Shown here piece by piece: positions 9,208-19,042 of a DNA stretch of 64,000 bases. Position 1 is the stretch's first letter; the number at the start of each line of letters is the position of its first letter. This stretch comes from Vibrio ziniensis (GTDB lineage: Bacteria; Pseudomonadota; Gammaproteobacteria; Enterobacterales; Vibrionaceae), in the NCBI RefSeq assembly GCF_011064285.1, contig NZ_CP049331.1, positions 930,001 through 994,000 of the forward strand. The letters are read 5' to 3'. The position numbers were made by a program, and so were the translations under genes. The notes beneath the pieces were generated by a model, which was not told the DNA's origin, ran no database searches, and saw only the letters and a list, made by a program, of their open reading frames with translations.

Positions 9208-10197
9208 TTGGCGCAACAATTCGAAGATAAATTCCGGCGTAAATTTTATTATTTGCGCCTATCAGTTACCGATGTATGTAACTTCAAATGTACGTACTGC
9301 CTGCCTGATGGTTATAAACCTTCGGGGAGCAAAAATTCGTCTTTTCTAACTCTTCCAGAAATTCATCGCGTAGTGAACGCATTTGCCGATTGCGGTACAT
9401 CTAAGATCCGTATCACTGGTGGTGAGCCGACGTTACGCAAAGATTTTACCGATATTATCCGTGTCATCGCTGACAACTCGAACATTCAAAAAATTGCTAC
9501 GACAACCAATGGCTATCGAATGGAAAGAGGTGTTGCGGAATGGAAGGAAGCGGGACTGACTCACATCAATGTCAGCGTTGATAGCTTAGACCCAAGGATG
9601 TTCCATCAAATCACTGGTGAAAACCGATTTCATCAAGTGATGTCTGGAATTGACCGCGCATTCGAGGTGGGCTACAAGCAAGTTAAAGTGAATGTGGTTT
9701 TGATGAAAGATCGTAACCACCACGAACTTCCGTTGTTTCTCAACTGGATAAAGCATCGTCCAATCCAATTGCGTTTTATTGAACTGATGCAAACGGGGGA
9801 AATGGATGACTTGTTTACCAAACATCATATTTCTGGAGTCACGATTCGAAACCAACTGATTGCTAATGGTTGGATTCTAAAGGTGAGAGAGAACAATGAT
9901 GGCCCAGCACAGGTTTTTGTTCATCCAGATTATCAGGGTGAAATCGGTCTTATCATGCCGTACGAAAAGAATTTCTGTGACAGCTGTAACCGTTTAAGAG
10001 TGTCCGCGCTTGGCAAGCTTCATCTCTGTCTTTTTGGTGAGCAAGGTATTGAACTAAGAGATTTGATGCAGGAGGACGCTCAGGAAGCTGAGTTAATCTC
10101 ACGTATTCAAATGCAGTTGCAGAACAAATCTGTCAGCCATTTTCTTCAGGAAGGAAATACCGGGATGACGCCGCATTTAGCGTCTATTGGCGGATAA
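9208..10197 (+). CDS. moaA: MoaA, GTP 3',8-cyclase
   Basis: From a TTG start at 9208 the protein has 329 residues, the same as typical MoaA; the ATG at 9148 lies inside the riboswitch and is rejected. GGAAAGG sits 7 bases before the TTG. The N-terminal radical-SAM cluster motif is CNFKCTYC. The C-terminal cluster uses FCDSCNR plus a later Cys in HLCLFG. The protein ends in Gly-Gly, as MoaA requires. It opens GTP to 3',8-cyclo-7,8-dihydro-GTP, the first step of molybdenum cofactor synthesis in the cytoplasm. It leads the moaABCDE operon. Confidence 0.96.
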   Translation: MAQQFEDKFRRKFYYLRLSVTDVCNFKCTYCLPDGYKPSGSKNSSFLTLPEIHRVVNAFADCGTSKIRITGGEPTLRKDFTDIIRVIADNSNIQKIATTTNGYRMERGVAEWKEAGLTHINVSVDSLDPRMFHQITGENRFHQVMSGIDRAFEVGYKQVKVNVVLMKDRNHHELPLFLNWIKHRPIQLRFIELMQTGEMDDLFTKHHISGVTIRNQLIANGWILKVRENNDGPAQVFVHPDYQGEIGLIMPYEKNFCDSCNRLRVSALGKLHLCLFGEQGIELRDLMQEDAQEAELISRIQMQLQNKSVSHFLQEGNTGMTPHLASIGG

Positions 10198-10288
10198 ATC
10201 TATTAACAAGTAAAAATCTATCGCGAAAGCATAAGGCGTTCGTGACGAATTAAATTATTACACTAGAACATTACATTAGGGTGAGCAA

Positions 10289-10795
10289 ATGGGTCACGCA
10301 GAAAGCAAATTTCAGCCAGCGAATATCGCAGTTCTAACCGTTTCAGATACACGTACCGAAGAAAATGATACTTCAGGTCGTTACCTTGCCGAGCAACTCC
10401 AAGAAGCTGGCCACCACCTAGCTGACAAGCAAATCGTAATTGATGATATGTACAAAATCCGTGCGGTAGTGTCGCAGTGGATTGCTGATGAAAAAGTTCA
10501 AGCAGTATTAATTACTGGTGGCACAGGTTTCACTTCTCGTGACAGTACTCCTGAAGCACTAAAGCCCCTGTTTGATAAAGAAGTTGAAGGTTTCGGTGAA
10601 TTGTTCCGTATCGTTTCTTATGAAGAAATTGGTACTTCTACCATTCAATCTCGAGCGGTAGCTGGGTTTGCAAATCATACCGTTATTTTTGCTATGCCAG
10701 GCTCGACTGGTGCATGTCGTACCGGTTGGACAAAAATCATTAAACAACAATTAGATGCTAGCCATCGCCCATGTAACTTTATGCCGCATCTGTAA
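10289..10795 (+). CDS. moaB: MoaB, molybdopterin biosynthesis protein
   Basis: A 168-residue MoaB/MogA-fold protein with the family signature GGTGFTSRDSTPEAL (about residues 76-90) and the downstream AMPGSTGACRTGW segment. MoaB is close to MogA, which adenylylates molybdopterin before metal insertion. In Enterobacteria MoaB appears dispensable, and its exact job is less clear than that of its operon partners. A GGGTGAG ribosome site precedes the start. It sits 91 bases after moaA and 12 bases before moaC. Confidence 0.93.
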   Translation: MGHAESKFQPANIAVLTVSDTRTEENDTSGRYLAEQLQEAGHHLADKQIVIDDMYKIRAVVSQWIADEKVQAVLITGGTGFTSRDSTPEALKPLFDKEVEGFGELFRIVSYEEIGTSTIQSRAVAGFANHTVIFAMPGSTGACRTGWTKIIKQQLDASHRPCNFMPHL

Positions 10796-10807
10796 GAGTG
10801 AACAACG

Positions 10808-11287
10808 ATGACTCAATTCACTCATATCAATGCTTCTGGTGAAGCAAACATGGTTGATGTTTCTGCTAAAGCGGAAACAGTAAGAGAAGCGCGGGCAGAA
10901 GCTTTTGTTCATATGGCACCAGAAACGCTACAACTGATTGTTTCTGGTCAGCATCACAAAGGTGATGTGTTTGCTACAGCGCGTATTGCTGGTATTCAAG
11001 CCGCAAAGAAAACATGGGATTTAATTCCACTTTGTCACCCGCTGTTACTATCTAAAGTGGAAGTACAGCTTGAAGCGATAGAGTCGGAAAACAAAGTTCG
11101 TATTGAGTCTGTATGTAAACTTGCTGGTAAAACTGGCGTTGAAATGGAAGCATTAACGGCGGCCTCTGTTGCTGCGCTGACTATCTACGATATGTGTAAA
11201 GCTGTGCAGAAAGACATGGTGATTGGGCAAATTCGTTTGTTAGAAAAGACGGGCGGTAAATCGGGTCATTTTAAGGTAGATGTATGA
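10808..11287 (+). CDS. moaC: MoaC, cyclic pyranopterin monophosphate synthase
   Basis: The 159-residue length is typical. The conserved active-site stretches [13 protein letters not shown] and [13 protein letters not shown] are present, as is the C-terminal KAVQKDM segment with the catalytic lysine. MoaC rearranges the MoaA product to cyclic pyranopterin monophosphate (precursor Z). Its stop overlaps the moaD start by 4 bases (ATGA), which indicates translational coupling. Confidence 0.97.
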   Translation: MTQFTHINASGEANMVDVSAKAETVREARAEAFVHMAPETLQLIVSGQHHKGDVFATARIAGIQAAKKTWDLIPLCHPLLLSKVEVQLEAIESENKVRIESVCKLAGKTGVEMEALTAASVAALTIYDMCKAVQKDMVIGQIRLLEKTGGKSGHFKVDV

Positions 11288-11529
11288 TTAAAGTGTTGTT
11301 TTTTGCCCAAACAAGAGAGCTGGTAGACTGTGATGGTCTGTCGTTAGAGCATGAGTTTGAATCAGTAGAAGATCTACGTGCTCAACTTGCCTCTCAGTCT
11401 GACAAATGGGCTTTGGCTCTGGAGGCTGGGAAATTGCTTGCTGCGGTTAATCAGTCCATAGTACCGATGGACTTTCAACTGACCGATGGTGATGAAGTCG
11501 CATTCTTCCCACCAGTGACAGGAGGTTAA
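11284..11529 (+). CDS. moaD: MoaD, molybdopterin synthase sulfur carrier
   Basis: An 81-residue ubiquitin-fold protein ending in PPVTGG. The terminal Gly-Gly is adenylylated by MoeB and turned into a thiocarboxylate, which donates sulfur to precursor Z within the MoaD2-MoaE2 complex. It overlaps moaC and is followed by moaE after a single base. Confidence 0.96.
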   Translation: MIKVLFFAQTRELVDCDGLSLEHEFESVEDLRAQLASQSDKWALALEAGKLLAAVNQSIVPMDFQLTDGDEVAFFPPVTGG

Positions 11530-11530
11530 T

Positions 11531-11986
11531 ATGAGCGCTTATGTTTCAGTTCAGCTAGAAGACTTTTCTGTTGCACAGGAGTATGGGGCTCTTTCTTCAG
11601 GTACAGATGCTGGAGCCGTGGTGACTTTCATTGGCAAAGTGCGTGACATGAACTTAGGTGATCATGTCACTGGGTTGCATTTAGAACATTACCCAGGCAT
11701 GACGGAAAAATCGCTCAGTGAGATTTGCGAAGAGGCGAAATCACGCTGGCCGTTACTTCAACTGCGCTTGATTCACCGAATTGGTGATCTCGATATTGGT
11801 GACCAAGTGGTATTTGTTGGTGTGAGTAGCGTTCATCGCTCCGCTTCATTTGAAGCTTGCGAATTTGTAATGGATTATTTAAAGACCAAAGCACCATTCT
11901 GGAAGAAAGAACGAACTGACGATGGTACTCGCTGGATTGACTCCCGTGAATCGGATGCAAAAGCTGCGCTTCGTTGGGCTAAGTAG
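11531..11986 (+). CDS. moaE: MoaE, molybdopterin synthase catalytic subunit
   Basis: The 151-residue length is typical of MoaE. The segment FWKKERTDDGTRWIDS near the C-terminus carries the conserved lysines of the active site, and the N-terminal half has GAVVTFIGKVRDMN. With MoaD it inserts two sulfurs into precursor Z to give molybdopterin. AGGAGG before its ATG overlaps the Gly-Gly end of moaD. It is the last gene of the moa operon; no clear terminator follows directly. Confidence 0.97.
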   Translation: MSAYVSVQLEDFSVAQEYGALSSGTDAGAVVTFIGKVRDMNLGDHVTGLHLEHYPGMTEKSLSEICEEAKSRWPLLQLRLIHRIGDLDIGDQVVFVGVSSVHRSASFEACEFVMDYLKTKAPFWKKERTDDGTRWIDSRESDAKAALRWAK

Positions 11987-12157
11987 TGCTTTCGGGCTAT
12001 TGAAGTTGTTTCAAAGTTACGATCAATCGATGTTATTTACTGTAATAGTTAAAAACTATCAAAATAATTGGTGATTTCCATTTAGTAAAATCAAGAAATT
12101 AGTCAACACTTAGAGTATTAGCCCCCTTTACGTAAAAAGGAATCTAAGGAGACTGAA

Positions 12158-12574
12158 ATGGATTCACTAAAAGTAAAAGATTATATGACCGTAAAAGCGG
12201 TGACCTTTACTCCTGATATGTCTTTGTCTGCTGCATTAGATAAAGTGATGCGTTCAGATCACTTGGGTGGACCTGTAATAGATGACAAAGAGCGTGTGAT
12301 AGGCTTTCTTTCTGAACAAGATTTGCTCGATAAGCTCGTCAAAGTAAGTTATTTCTGCCAAGACACTCATATAGTGAGTGACTGTATGCATCAAGAGGTA
12401 CTTTCTGTATCGCCAGAAATGTCGGTCATAGAACTTGCTGATTTGATGAAGGTAGGAAAACCCAAAGTTTATCCAGTAGTGGATAACGGTAAGCTAGTGG
12501 GAATCATCACCCGACGTGATGTATTACGAGCCATTGGTAAAAACTTGGCGAATTGCTTTAAACATCCTGTATAG
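12158..12574 (+). CDS. Small protein made of two CBS domains
   Basis: A 138-residue protein with a pair of CBS motifs: residues about 8-63 (VKDYMTV... GFLSEQDL) and about 74-133 (VSDCMHQEVLSVSPEMS... GIITRRDVLRAIG). CBS pairs usually bind adenine nucleotides and sense energy state, but this protein has no attached enzyme or channel, so its target is unknown. It has a clear AAGGAG ribosome site and its own terminator, so it forms a single-gene unit between moaE and udp. Confidence 0.85.
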   Translation: MDSLKVKDYMTVKAVTFTPDMSLSAALDKVMRSDHLGGPVIDDKERVIGFLSEQDLLDKLVKVSYFCQDTHIVSDCMHQEVLSVSPEMSVIELADLMKVGKPKVYPVVDNGKLVGIITRRDVLRAIGKNLANCFKHPV

Positions 12575-12612
12575 ACATTACTGCTAGTTTTACAAGTTGA
12601 AGTCAATCACTC

Positions 12613-12642
12613 AAGGCACAGATACCAACTGTGCCTTTTTTT
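12613..12642 (+). terminator. Terminator after the CBS protein gene
   Basis: AGGCACAG and CTGTGCCT form a hairpin with a 7-base loop, followed by a run of T. Confidence 0.9.
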
Positions 12643-12690
12643 ATTTTTCGATTTTAATGTGATCGAAAAATAGCCTATATTGATATTTAG

Positions 12691-12758
12691 TGTGATTTTG
12701 ATCACTTTTATGTGAAACATAAATTATTATTGCTTTCATTGGTGTGATTTTTATCACT
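12691..12758. promoter_or_regulatory. Tandem CRP sites of the udp promoter
   Basis: Two TGTGA-N6-TCACT sites lie at 12691-12706 and 12743-12758, with centres 52 bases apart. This CRP-spacer-CRP arrangement is the one used by CytR-regulated nucleoside promoters such as udp and deoP2 in Escherichia coli, where CytR binds between two CRP dimers. CytR control here is inference. Confidence 0.85.
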
Positions 12759-12840
12759 CTATAACTTTCTGTAGTAAGCTAAAGTTGTGCTGTACCTAAT
12801 TACATTTATGAGCTGAATAAGCCGCATGAAGGAGCAACCT

Positions 12841-13599
12841 ATGTCTCAAGCAGTATTCCACCTTGGTGTTACCGAAGCTGATCTTAATGGCGCAACTTTA
12901 GCGATCATTCCAGGTGATCCAGCACGAGTACAAAAAATTGCAGAACTAATGGATAACCCTGTATTTCTTGCAAGCCACCGTGAATACACGCTATATCGAG
13001 CAGAGCTAGACGGAAAATCAGTGGTAGTTTGTTCTACTGGTATCGGTGGTCCTTCAACTTCTATTGCTGTAGAAGAGTTAGCACAATTAGGTGTACGCAG
13101 TTTCTTGCGTGTTGGCACGACGGGGGCTATTCAGCCACATGTCAATGTTGGTGATATGATCGTGACGACTGGTTCTGTTCGCCTAGATGGTGCAAGTCTG
13201 CATTTTGCTCCAATGGAATTCCCTGCAGTACCAGACTTTGATGTTGCCATTGCGATGAAAAAAGCGGCTGAAGAGAGTGGCGCTACTGTTCACATGGGCA
13301 TTACGGCTTCAAGTGATACTTTCTACCCAGGTCAAGAGCGTTATGACACGTTCACAGGTCGTGTAGTTAAGCGTTTCCAAGGCTCAATGAAAGAGTGGCA
13401 AGAAATGGGCGTGTTGAACTTTGAAATGGAATCAGCAACGCTACTAACCATGTGTGCAAGTTCTGGTTTGAAAGCGGGCTGTGTCGCTGGTGTTATCATC
13501 AACCGCACTCAAAAAGAAATTCCAGATCACGCAACGCTTAAAGAGACAGAAGCTCGTTCAATTAAAGTTGTAGTAGAAGCTGCTCGCCAGATGCTTTGA
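12841..13599 (+). CDS. udp: Udp, uridine phosphorylase
   Basis: The start is at 12841: AAGGAG ends 6 bases before this ATG. The ATG at 12826 lies before that ribosome site and is rejected. The 252 residues match uridine phosphorylase length. The phosphate-binding loop [12 protein letters not shown] (about residues 22-33), the [14 protein letters not shown] segment and the C-terminal [10 protein letters not shown] substrate site are present. The enzyme splits uridine with phosphate to uracil and ribose-1-phosphate for pyrimidine salvage. Two CRP sites upstream indicate catabolite control. Confidence 0.96.
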   Translation: MSQAVFHLGVTEADLNGATLAIIPGDPARVQKIAELMDNPVFLASHREYTLYRAELDGKSVVVCSTGIGGPSTSIAVEELAQLGVRSFLRVGTTGAIQPHVNVGDMIVTTGSVRLDGASLHFAPMEFPAVPDFDVAIAMKKAAEESGATVHMGITASSDTFYPGQERYDTFTGRVVKRFQGSMKEWQEMGVLNFEMESATLLTMCASSGLKAGCVAGVIINRTQKEIPDHATLKETEARSIKVVVEAARQML

Positions 13600-13651
13600 T
13601 TCTCGTTGTGTTAACAATTATAACACCTATTAGATAAGCTCTGAATTGTAG

Positions 13652-13681
13652 AACGCCATACTTTTGCAGTATGGCGTTTTC
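13652..13681. terminator. Bidirectional terminator after udp
   Basis: AACGCCATAC and GTATGGCGTT form a 10-base perfect stem with a 7-base loop, between udp and a convergent gene. Confidence 0.85.
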
Positions 13682-13686
13682 GTACA

Positions 13687-14493
13687 TCAAGCAACGATAA
13701 GTTTTGGCAAAGGGATGTAGAGGCTTTCACTTACATCTGCCAACATTTGGTCGTAAACATGGGCAATGCTTAGCGAGACATCTGAAGTTAGTTGATACAA
13801 CTGCTCTTGAGATATATCGAAAGTAGGATTTTCATGCAATTCACTTAGCAGATGCATTGCTTTAGAGCACGCTGGAGATGCAATTGAAAGCGGGCTAATC
13901 AACGCGAGTTGGTTGAGTTTACGACGTAATAAATCACAGTAATGACGTAAACGTGAAGAACCGTCTTGAGTATACATATCTTCAATCGCAATTCGTAATT
14001 GTGTCAAAGTATCCATCGAATCGATCACTTGTTGCCAATTTATGTGGTACTCATTGCTTAAATCTTCTCGGTTTGATTCTACTAACCAAGCCAGCATGAC
14101 CTCATCCATCAAAAACATGCAGTGGCGGATGGCCTTGCCATGCATCATTTGGTTGCGAGAAACGCTTCTGTCCTGCCAGTTATTCATTAACGCTTTTAGT
14201 TTAAGCTGTAGCACTCGATACATGGGTTTGTTATCGAAGTGCGAGGTTGAGATCAGGTGGTTCGATTTTTCATGCAGCAAATCTTGTAAATGGTTTAGTT
14301 CTGCATCTCTCTTCTCACCAAACATCAGTGCATGGTGAGTCGCGTTACGGTGTTGTCGACTTAGATATAACAGTTGACGTAGATCGATGAGAAGCTCGTA
14401 TTTACGCTGCAAAGTCGATTCTCTTTGCTTTGAATAGAAGAACATCAAACCAAGTATGCCGATTGAGATCAGCATTGAGACAATGACAAACAT
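13687..14493 (-). CDS. Unrecognised membrane-anchored protein
   Basis: From the chosen start the protein has 268 residues. AAGGAG lies 6 bases before the ATG at 14493; an upstream ATG at 14592 has no ribosome site and would bury the membrane segment 33 residues inside. Residues 1-21 form one hydrophobic helix. The rest is soluble, helix-rich and rich in Leu, His and Arg, and starts with a region LIDLRQLLYLSRQHRNATHHAL. That region loosely resembles helical-bundle nitrate-sensor-type input domains, but the similarity is weak. No kinase, GGDEF or methyl-accepting domain follows. It is a lone gene between udp and metG. Function unknown. Confidence 0.75.
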   Translation of the reverse strand: MFVIVSMLISIGILGLMFFYSKQRESTLQRKYELLIDLRQLLYLSRQHRNATHHALMFGEKRDAELNHLQDLLHEKSNHLISTSHFDNKPMYRVLQLKLKALMNNWQDRSVSRNQMMHGKAIRHCMFLMDEVMLAWLVESNREDLSNEYHINWQQVIDSMDTLTQLRIAIEDMYTQDGSSRLRHYCDLLRRKLNQLALISPLSIASPACSKAMHLLSELHENPTFDISQEQLYQLTSDVSLSIAHVYDQMLADVSESLYIPLPKLIVA

Positions 14494-14684
14494 AACCAAC
14501 TCCTTGTGTACCTTGATAGTGGAAGCCAATGCTTCGACCAGTGAAGGGATATTATTATTTATGGAAGGAATTGCAGTTTTAATGCCAAGCATTAAGTTTT
14601 ATGAAATCAATTAGTTAGATTTTTATTGAATAAAATAATGCACTGCATTAGTGCGAATTGAACTAAAAGTGTGAGCTGGTTCAT

Positions 14685-14720
14685 AAAAAAGCCCCAGCGA
14701 GTATGACGCTAGGGCTTTTT
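14685..14720 (-). terminator. Terminator after metG
   Basis: AAAAGCCCCAGCG pairs with CGCTAGGGCTTTTT, with one mismatch in the stem. A flanking A run on the plus strand gives U residues in the minus-strand transcript coming from metG. Confidence 0.85.
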
Positions 14721-14754
14721 AAAAGCTTTGATTTAAAGCGGAATCTTAGAGCAA

Positions 14755-16818
14755 TTACATTACACGCATACCTGGCTGCGCACCTTCGTGTGGCTCTAGA
14801 ATCCATAGCTCACTGCCACCAGGGCCTGCAGCTAGGATCATGCCTTCAGACATTCCGAATTTCATCTTACGAGGCTTAAGGTTTGCAACCACCACCGTAA
14901 GCTTACCAACTAACTCTTCTGGTTCGTAAGCAGCTTTAATACCAGAGAATACTTGACGCATTTCACCACCGATATCCAATTGGAATTTCAGTAGTTTGTC
15001 TGCTTTTGGCACCGCTTCGCATGACACGATTTTTGCAATACGCAGGTCAACTTTCGCAAAGTCATCAAATTCTATTTCTTCTGCGATTGGATCTTTACTT
15101 AGTTCTGTTGCTTTCGCTGCTTCTGCTTTTTCTTTTGCTGCGACTTCAGCGGCCGCATCTTCTTTCGACGCTTCAATCATCGCTTCGATGTTCTTAGGAT
15201 CGATACGGTTGAACAGTGCTTTAAACGCTGTGATTTCATGGCTAGTTAGCGGAGTAGCGATACCTTCCCAAGTTAATTCTTGGTTTAGGAATGCTTCAGT
15301 ACGCGCTGCTAGCTCAGGCATAACAGGTTTCAGATACGTCATTAGAACGCGGAACAAGTTGATACCCACAGAACAGATATCTTGCAGCTCTTGATCTTGA
15401 CCTTCTTGTTTCGCAACAACCCAAGGAGCTTTCTCATCGACGTATTGGTTTGCTTTGTCTGCTAGTGCAGTGATTTCACGAATAGCGCGACCAAACTCGC
15501 GAGCTTCAAATTGCTCTGCAATACGGTCAGCCGCTTCTATGAACTCGTCGTATAGCTCTGGCTCTGCAAAGTTGTCTGATAGCTTGCCTTCAAAACGCTT
15601 AGCAATGAAGCCTGCATTGCGAGAAGCAAGGTTAACGATTTTGTTAACCACATCAGCGTTTACACGTTGAGTGAAGTCTTCAAGGTTAAGGTCTAGGTCA
15701 TCGATACGGCTGTTTAGCTTCGCCGCGTAGTAGTAACGTAGACATTCTGGATCTAAATGCTCTAGGTAAGTACTTGCTTTGATGAAAGTACCTTTAGACT
15801 TAGACATCTTCGCGCCGTTTACAGTGACGTAGCCGTGAACGAATACGTTGTTTGGCTTACGGAAACCAGAACCGTCTAGCATCGCAGGCCAGAATAGGCT
15901 GTGGAAGTAAACAATATCTTTACCGATGAAGTGGTAAAGTTCCGTTTTGCTGTCTTTGTTCCAGTACTCGTCGAAATCGAGATCATCACGTTTGTTACAT
16001 AGGTTTTTGAATGAACCCATGTAGCCAATTGGTGCGTCTAGCCAAACGTAGAAGAACTTGTCTTTTTCGCCTGGGATTTCAAAACCGAAGTAAGGTGCAT
16101 CGCGTGAGATATCCCATTGTTGCAGACCAGACTCAAACCACTCTTGCATCTTATTTGCTGTTTCAGCTTGAAGAGAGCCTGAACGAGTCCACTCTTTTAG
16201 CATGCTTTCAAACTGAGGCAAGTCGAAGAAGAAGTGCTCAGAATCTTTCATGATTGGTGTAGCGCCAGAAACTGCAGACTTAGGATTGATAAGCTCAGTT
16301 GGGCTGTATGTCTCACCACAAGCGTCACAGTTGTCACCGTATTGGTCTTCTGACTTACACTTAGGACAAGTACCTTTTACGAAACGGTCTGGCAGGAACA
16401 TCTCTTTCTCAGGATCGAACAACTGAGAAATTGTACGGCTAGAGATAAAACCATTCTTTTTAAGCTCTAGGTAGATGTGAGAAGCCAGCTCACGGTTCTC
16501 ATCTGAGTGTGTGCTGTGGTAGTTGTCAAAGCTGATATCAAAGCCAGCGAAGTCTTTTTGGTGCTCTTCGCTAACAGCGGCGATCATCTCTTCTGGTGTC
16601 ATACCCATCTGTTGTGCTTTTAGCATGATTGGCGTGCCGTGGGCATCGTCAGCACAGATGAAGTTTACAGTGTTGCCGCGTAGACGTTGGTAGCGAACCC
16701 AGATGTCAGCTTGGATGTGCTCAAGCATATGACCTAAGTGGATCGAACCATTAGCGTACGGAAGGGCACAAGTGACCAGCAATTTCCTTGCGGTAGAGAG
16801 TCTTGGATCGTTTGCCAT
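14755..16818 (-). CDS. metG: MetG, methionyl-tRNA synthetase
   Basis: From the Met at 16818 the protein has 687 residues, typical of long proteobacterial MetG. An upstream ATG at 16881 adds 21 unconserved residues and is rejected. The class I signatures are the HIGH-type [12 protein letters not shown] near residue 20 and the KMSKS loop [11 protein letters not shown] zinc-knuckle region has CPKC and CDAC pairs. The C-terminal 110 residues form the Arc1p/EMAP-like tRNA-binding domain that dimerises the enzyme ([12 protein letters not shown] onward). It charges initiator and elongator tRNA-Met. It is divergent from mrp. Confidence 0.97.
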   Translation of the reverse strand: MANDPRLSTARKLLVTCALPYANGSIHLGHMLEHIQADIWVRYQRLRGNTVNFICADDAHGTPIMLKAQQMGMTPEEMIAAVSEEHQKDFAGFDISFDNYHSTHSDENRELASHIYLELKKNGFISSRTISQLFDPEKEMFLPDRFVKGTCPKCKSEDQYGDNCDACGETYSPTELINPKSAVSGATPIMKDSEHFFFDLPQFESMLKEWTRSGSLQAETANKMQEWFESGLQQWDISRDAPYFGFEIPGEKDKFFYVWLDAPIGYMGSFKNLCNKRDDLDFDEYWNKDSKTELYHFIGKDIVYFHSLFWPAMLDGSGFRKPNNVFVHGYVTVNGAKMSKSKGTFIKASTYLEHLDPECLRYYYAAKLNSRIDDLDLNLEDFTQRVNADVVNKIVNLASRNAGFIAKRFEGKLSDNFAEPELYDEFIEAADRIAEQFEAREFGRAIREITALADKANQYVDEKAPWVVAKQEGQDQELQDICSVGINLFRVLMTYLKPVMPELAARTEAFLNQELTWEGIATPLTSHEITAFKALFNRIDPKNIEAMIEASKEDAAAEVAAKEKAEAAKATELSKDPIAEEIEFDDFAKVDLRIAKIVSCEAVPKADKLLKFQLDIGGEMRQVFSGIKAAYEPEELVGKLTVVVANLKPRKMKFGMSEGMILAAGPGGSELWILEPHEGAQPGMRVM

Positions 16819-16976
16819 ACTTAATATTCGCTTTCTTGATAGGTATAAAAATTTGATGGGTAATACTACCCCATGAGCCACCTAACTCCAAGGTATCAAA
16901 GGTGTGATTGCCTTAGTTTTTTCATGGTTCTGTATAGGCTTAGCTGGTGGTAGCATAGGGCAAACAAGGAGGACCT

Positions 16977-18050
16977 ATGCGTCAATTCAGTTCCAAGCAA
17001 GATTTTTGTGATTGGTTAAACCAATTTCAGCACTCATTTCTTATCCAAGAGTGGGCTTCTCAACCGGGTATCGTTTCGGTGGAGGCTCAAGGCTTTAAGA
17101 TTACGCTTCCTTTTGCTGCGCTCTCTTTGCCTGAAGAACTTTCAAGCTGGATTGCACAACAGCAGCGATCTGGTGAAGTGCCTGAGTTTTATTATGAAGT
17201 CGTTGTGGCTCCGAAAGCATTAGAAACACATGTTGCGTCAGAAGTGCGTGGTGTGAAAAACATTATTGCGGTGACTTCAGCGAAAGGTGGTGTAGGTAAG
17301 TCGACGACCGCAGTCAACCTAGCGTTAGCGATTGCAAAATGCGGCGCGAAAGTCGGCTTGCTCGATGCTGATATCTATGGTCCTTCAGTACCTATGATGT
17401 TAGGGCAGTTAGATGCGAAACCAGAAGTTCGAGACAATAAATGGATGCAGCCAATAAAGGCGCATGGCATCTACACACATTCTATCGGTTACTTGGTGGA
17501 TAAATCCGATGCCACAATCTGGCGTGGGCCTATGGCCTCTAAAGCGTTGGCGCAGCTTCTTACTGAAACAGAATGGCCGGAATTAGACTACTTGGTGATT
17601 GATATGCCACCGGGTACAGGCGACATTCAACTGACGCTTTCTCAGCAAATTCCGGTTACTGGTGCACTCATTGTTACCACTCCCCAAGATTTGGCACTGG
17701 CGGATGCTCGTAAAGGTGCTGCAATGTTTGAGAAAGTGAATGTTCCGGTTATTGGTATGGTGGAGAACATGAGTTACCACATCTGTAGTCATTGTGGTGA
17801 AAAGGAGCATATCTTCGGTCATGGTGGTGCTCAGACGTTAGCGAATGAGTTTGGTCTATCATTGCTCGCTCAGATTCCTCTTCACATCAGCATGCGAGAA
17901 GACATAGATGCAGGTGCTCCAACGGTCGCAGCGCGTCCAGAGAGTGAGCATGCCATTGCCTATCTTCAGTTAGCTGAAAGAGTGTGCGCGGCGATGTATT
18001 GGCAAGGAAAGCCGAAACCAGAGTCCATTATGTTTACTATGGTTGAGTAA
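16977..18050 (+). CDS. mrp: Mrp/ApbC, iron-sulfur cluster carrier ATPase
   Basis: A 357-residue protein of the Mrp/NBP35 P-loop family. The deviant Walker A SAKGGVGKSTTAVN lies near residues 102-115, Walker B-like DADIYGPSVP near 129, and a CSHC pair (MSYHICSHCG) near 266 is the bridging cluster site. The first 90 residues form the MIP18/DUF59-like extension common in proteobacterial Mrp. Members carry and transfer [4Fe-4S] clusters to target proteins. AGGAGG before the ATG supports the start. Divergent from metG, an arrangement I recall from related genomes. Confidence 0.94.
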   Translation: MRQFSSKQDFCDWLNQFQHSFLIQEWASQPGIVSVEAQGFKITLPFAALSLPEELSSWIAQQQRSGEVPEFYYEVVVAPKALETHVASEVRGVKNIIAVTSAKGGVGKSTTAVNLALAIAKCGAKVGLLDADIYGPSVPMMLGQLDAKPEVRDNKWMQPIKAHGIYTHSIGYLVDKSDATIWRGPMASKALAQLLTETEWPELDYLVIDMPPGTGDIQLTLSQQIPVTGALIVTTPQDLALADARKGAAMFEKVNVPVIGMVENMSYHICSHCGEKEHIFGHGGAQTLANEFGLSLLAQIPLHISMREDIDAGAPTVAARPESEHAIAYLQLAERVCAAMYWQGKPKPESIMFTMVE

Positions 18051-18092
18051 TGGCTACTAGCTAATTGATAGAACTCGATGTTAATGAAATAT

Positions 18093-18127
18093 GCCAGAGT
18101 GGATGTAATCGTTTACTCTGGCTTTTT
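18093..18127 (+). terminator. Terminator after mrp
   Basis: GCCAGAGTAAAC-type stem: GCCAGAGT (18093-18100) pairs with ACTCTGGC (18115-18122), followed by TTTTTATT. Confidence 0.85.
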
Positions 18128-18248
18128 ATTGTCCAACATCAGAAATTACTGGCATTTAAAGCTAATGCAAACTGGTATAACCCTTTTTAACTCCCTATAA
18201 TCAGGCGGTTTATCTCATTTTCAATATACACGTATCGAGTGCACATAC

Positions 18249-18890
18249 ATGTCTGATAATAATCAATGCGTCATCGTTGGTATCGCCGGCGCATCAGCTT
18301 CTGGTAAAAGCCTTATAGCGAGCACCATTTACAATGAACTGAGTGCGAAAGTTGGTGACAACCAAATCGGTGTGATTACGGAAGATTGCTATTACAAAGA
18401 CCAAAGCCATCTGAGCATGGAAGAGCGTGTTAAAACCAATTACGACCACCCAAGTGCATTGGACCATGATTTATTGTGTGAACACTTAACACAACTAATG
18501 AATGGCCAAGCGGTTGATGTTCCAGAGTACAGCTATACAGAGCATACTCGCACAGATCACACCACGACAATGACACCTAAAAAAGTCATTATCTTGGAAG
18601 GTATTCTGCTGCTAACTGACCCACGCCTTCGTGAGCTAATGCAAGTAACAGTATTTATGGATACTCCGTTAGATATCTGTTTACTGCGCCGCGTTAAGCG
18701 TGACGTAGAAGATCGTGGTCGCACTATGGATTCAGTGCTTAAGCAATATCAAAAAACGGTTCGTCCTATGTTCCTCCAGTTTATTGAACCGTCAAAACAA
18801 TATGCTGACATCATCGTTCCTCGTGGCGGTAAAAACCGTATCGCGATCGATGTGTTAAAAGCACACATTGCAAAATTGCTAAAATCGTAA
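18249..18890 (+). CDS. udk: Udk, uridine kinase
   Basis: A 213-residue P-loop kinase with Walker [10 protein letters not shown] (residues 14-22), where many homologues have GGSGSGKS. The family segments [16 protein letters not shown] and [13 protein letters not shown] bind the nucleoside. [15 protein letters not shown] and the arginine-rich [14 protein letters not shown] form the lid. It phosphorylates uridine and cytidine to UMP and CMP in the salvage pathway, complementing udp 5 kb upstream. A single gene with its own terminator. Confidence 0.96.
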   Translation: MSDNNQCVIVGIAGASASGKSLIASTIYNELSAKVGDNQIGVITEDCYYKDQSHLSMEERVKTNYDHPSALDHDLLCEHLTQLMNGQAVDVPEYSYTEHTRTDHTTTMTPKKVIILEGILLLTDPRLRELMQVTVFMDTPLDICLLRRVKRDVEDRGRTMDSVLKQYQKTVRPMFLQFIEPSKQYADIIVPRGGKNRIAIDVLKAHIAKLLKS

Positions 18891-18933
18891 TTTTGACTAA
18901 TGCTTGGCATTAGCCGACTTTATTTTTTAACTG

Positions 18934-18964
18934 AAAAGTGGCACTTTAGGTGTCACTTTTTTTA
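18934..18964 (+). terminator. Terminator after udk
   Basis: AAAGTGGCAC and GTGTCACTTT form a stem with one mismatch, followed by a T run. Confidence 0.85.
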
Positions 18965-19042
18965 TATCTACATTATTGATTAACTGATTGAAAGGTATTG
19001 GTTTATCACGGGTGTTGATGTTTTCAAGCAAGGATAAAACAG

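Noticed and set aside
14996..15394. 132-residue open frame on the plus strand inside metG
   Set aside because: Antisense of metG; Ala/Ser-rich shadow composition.
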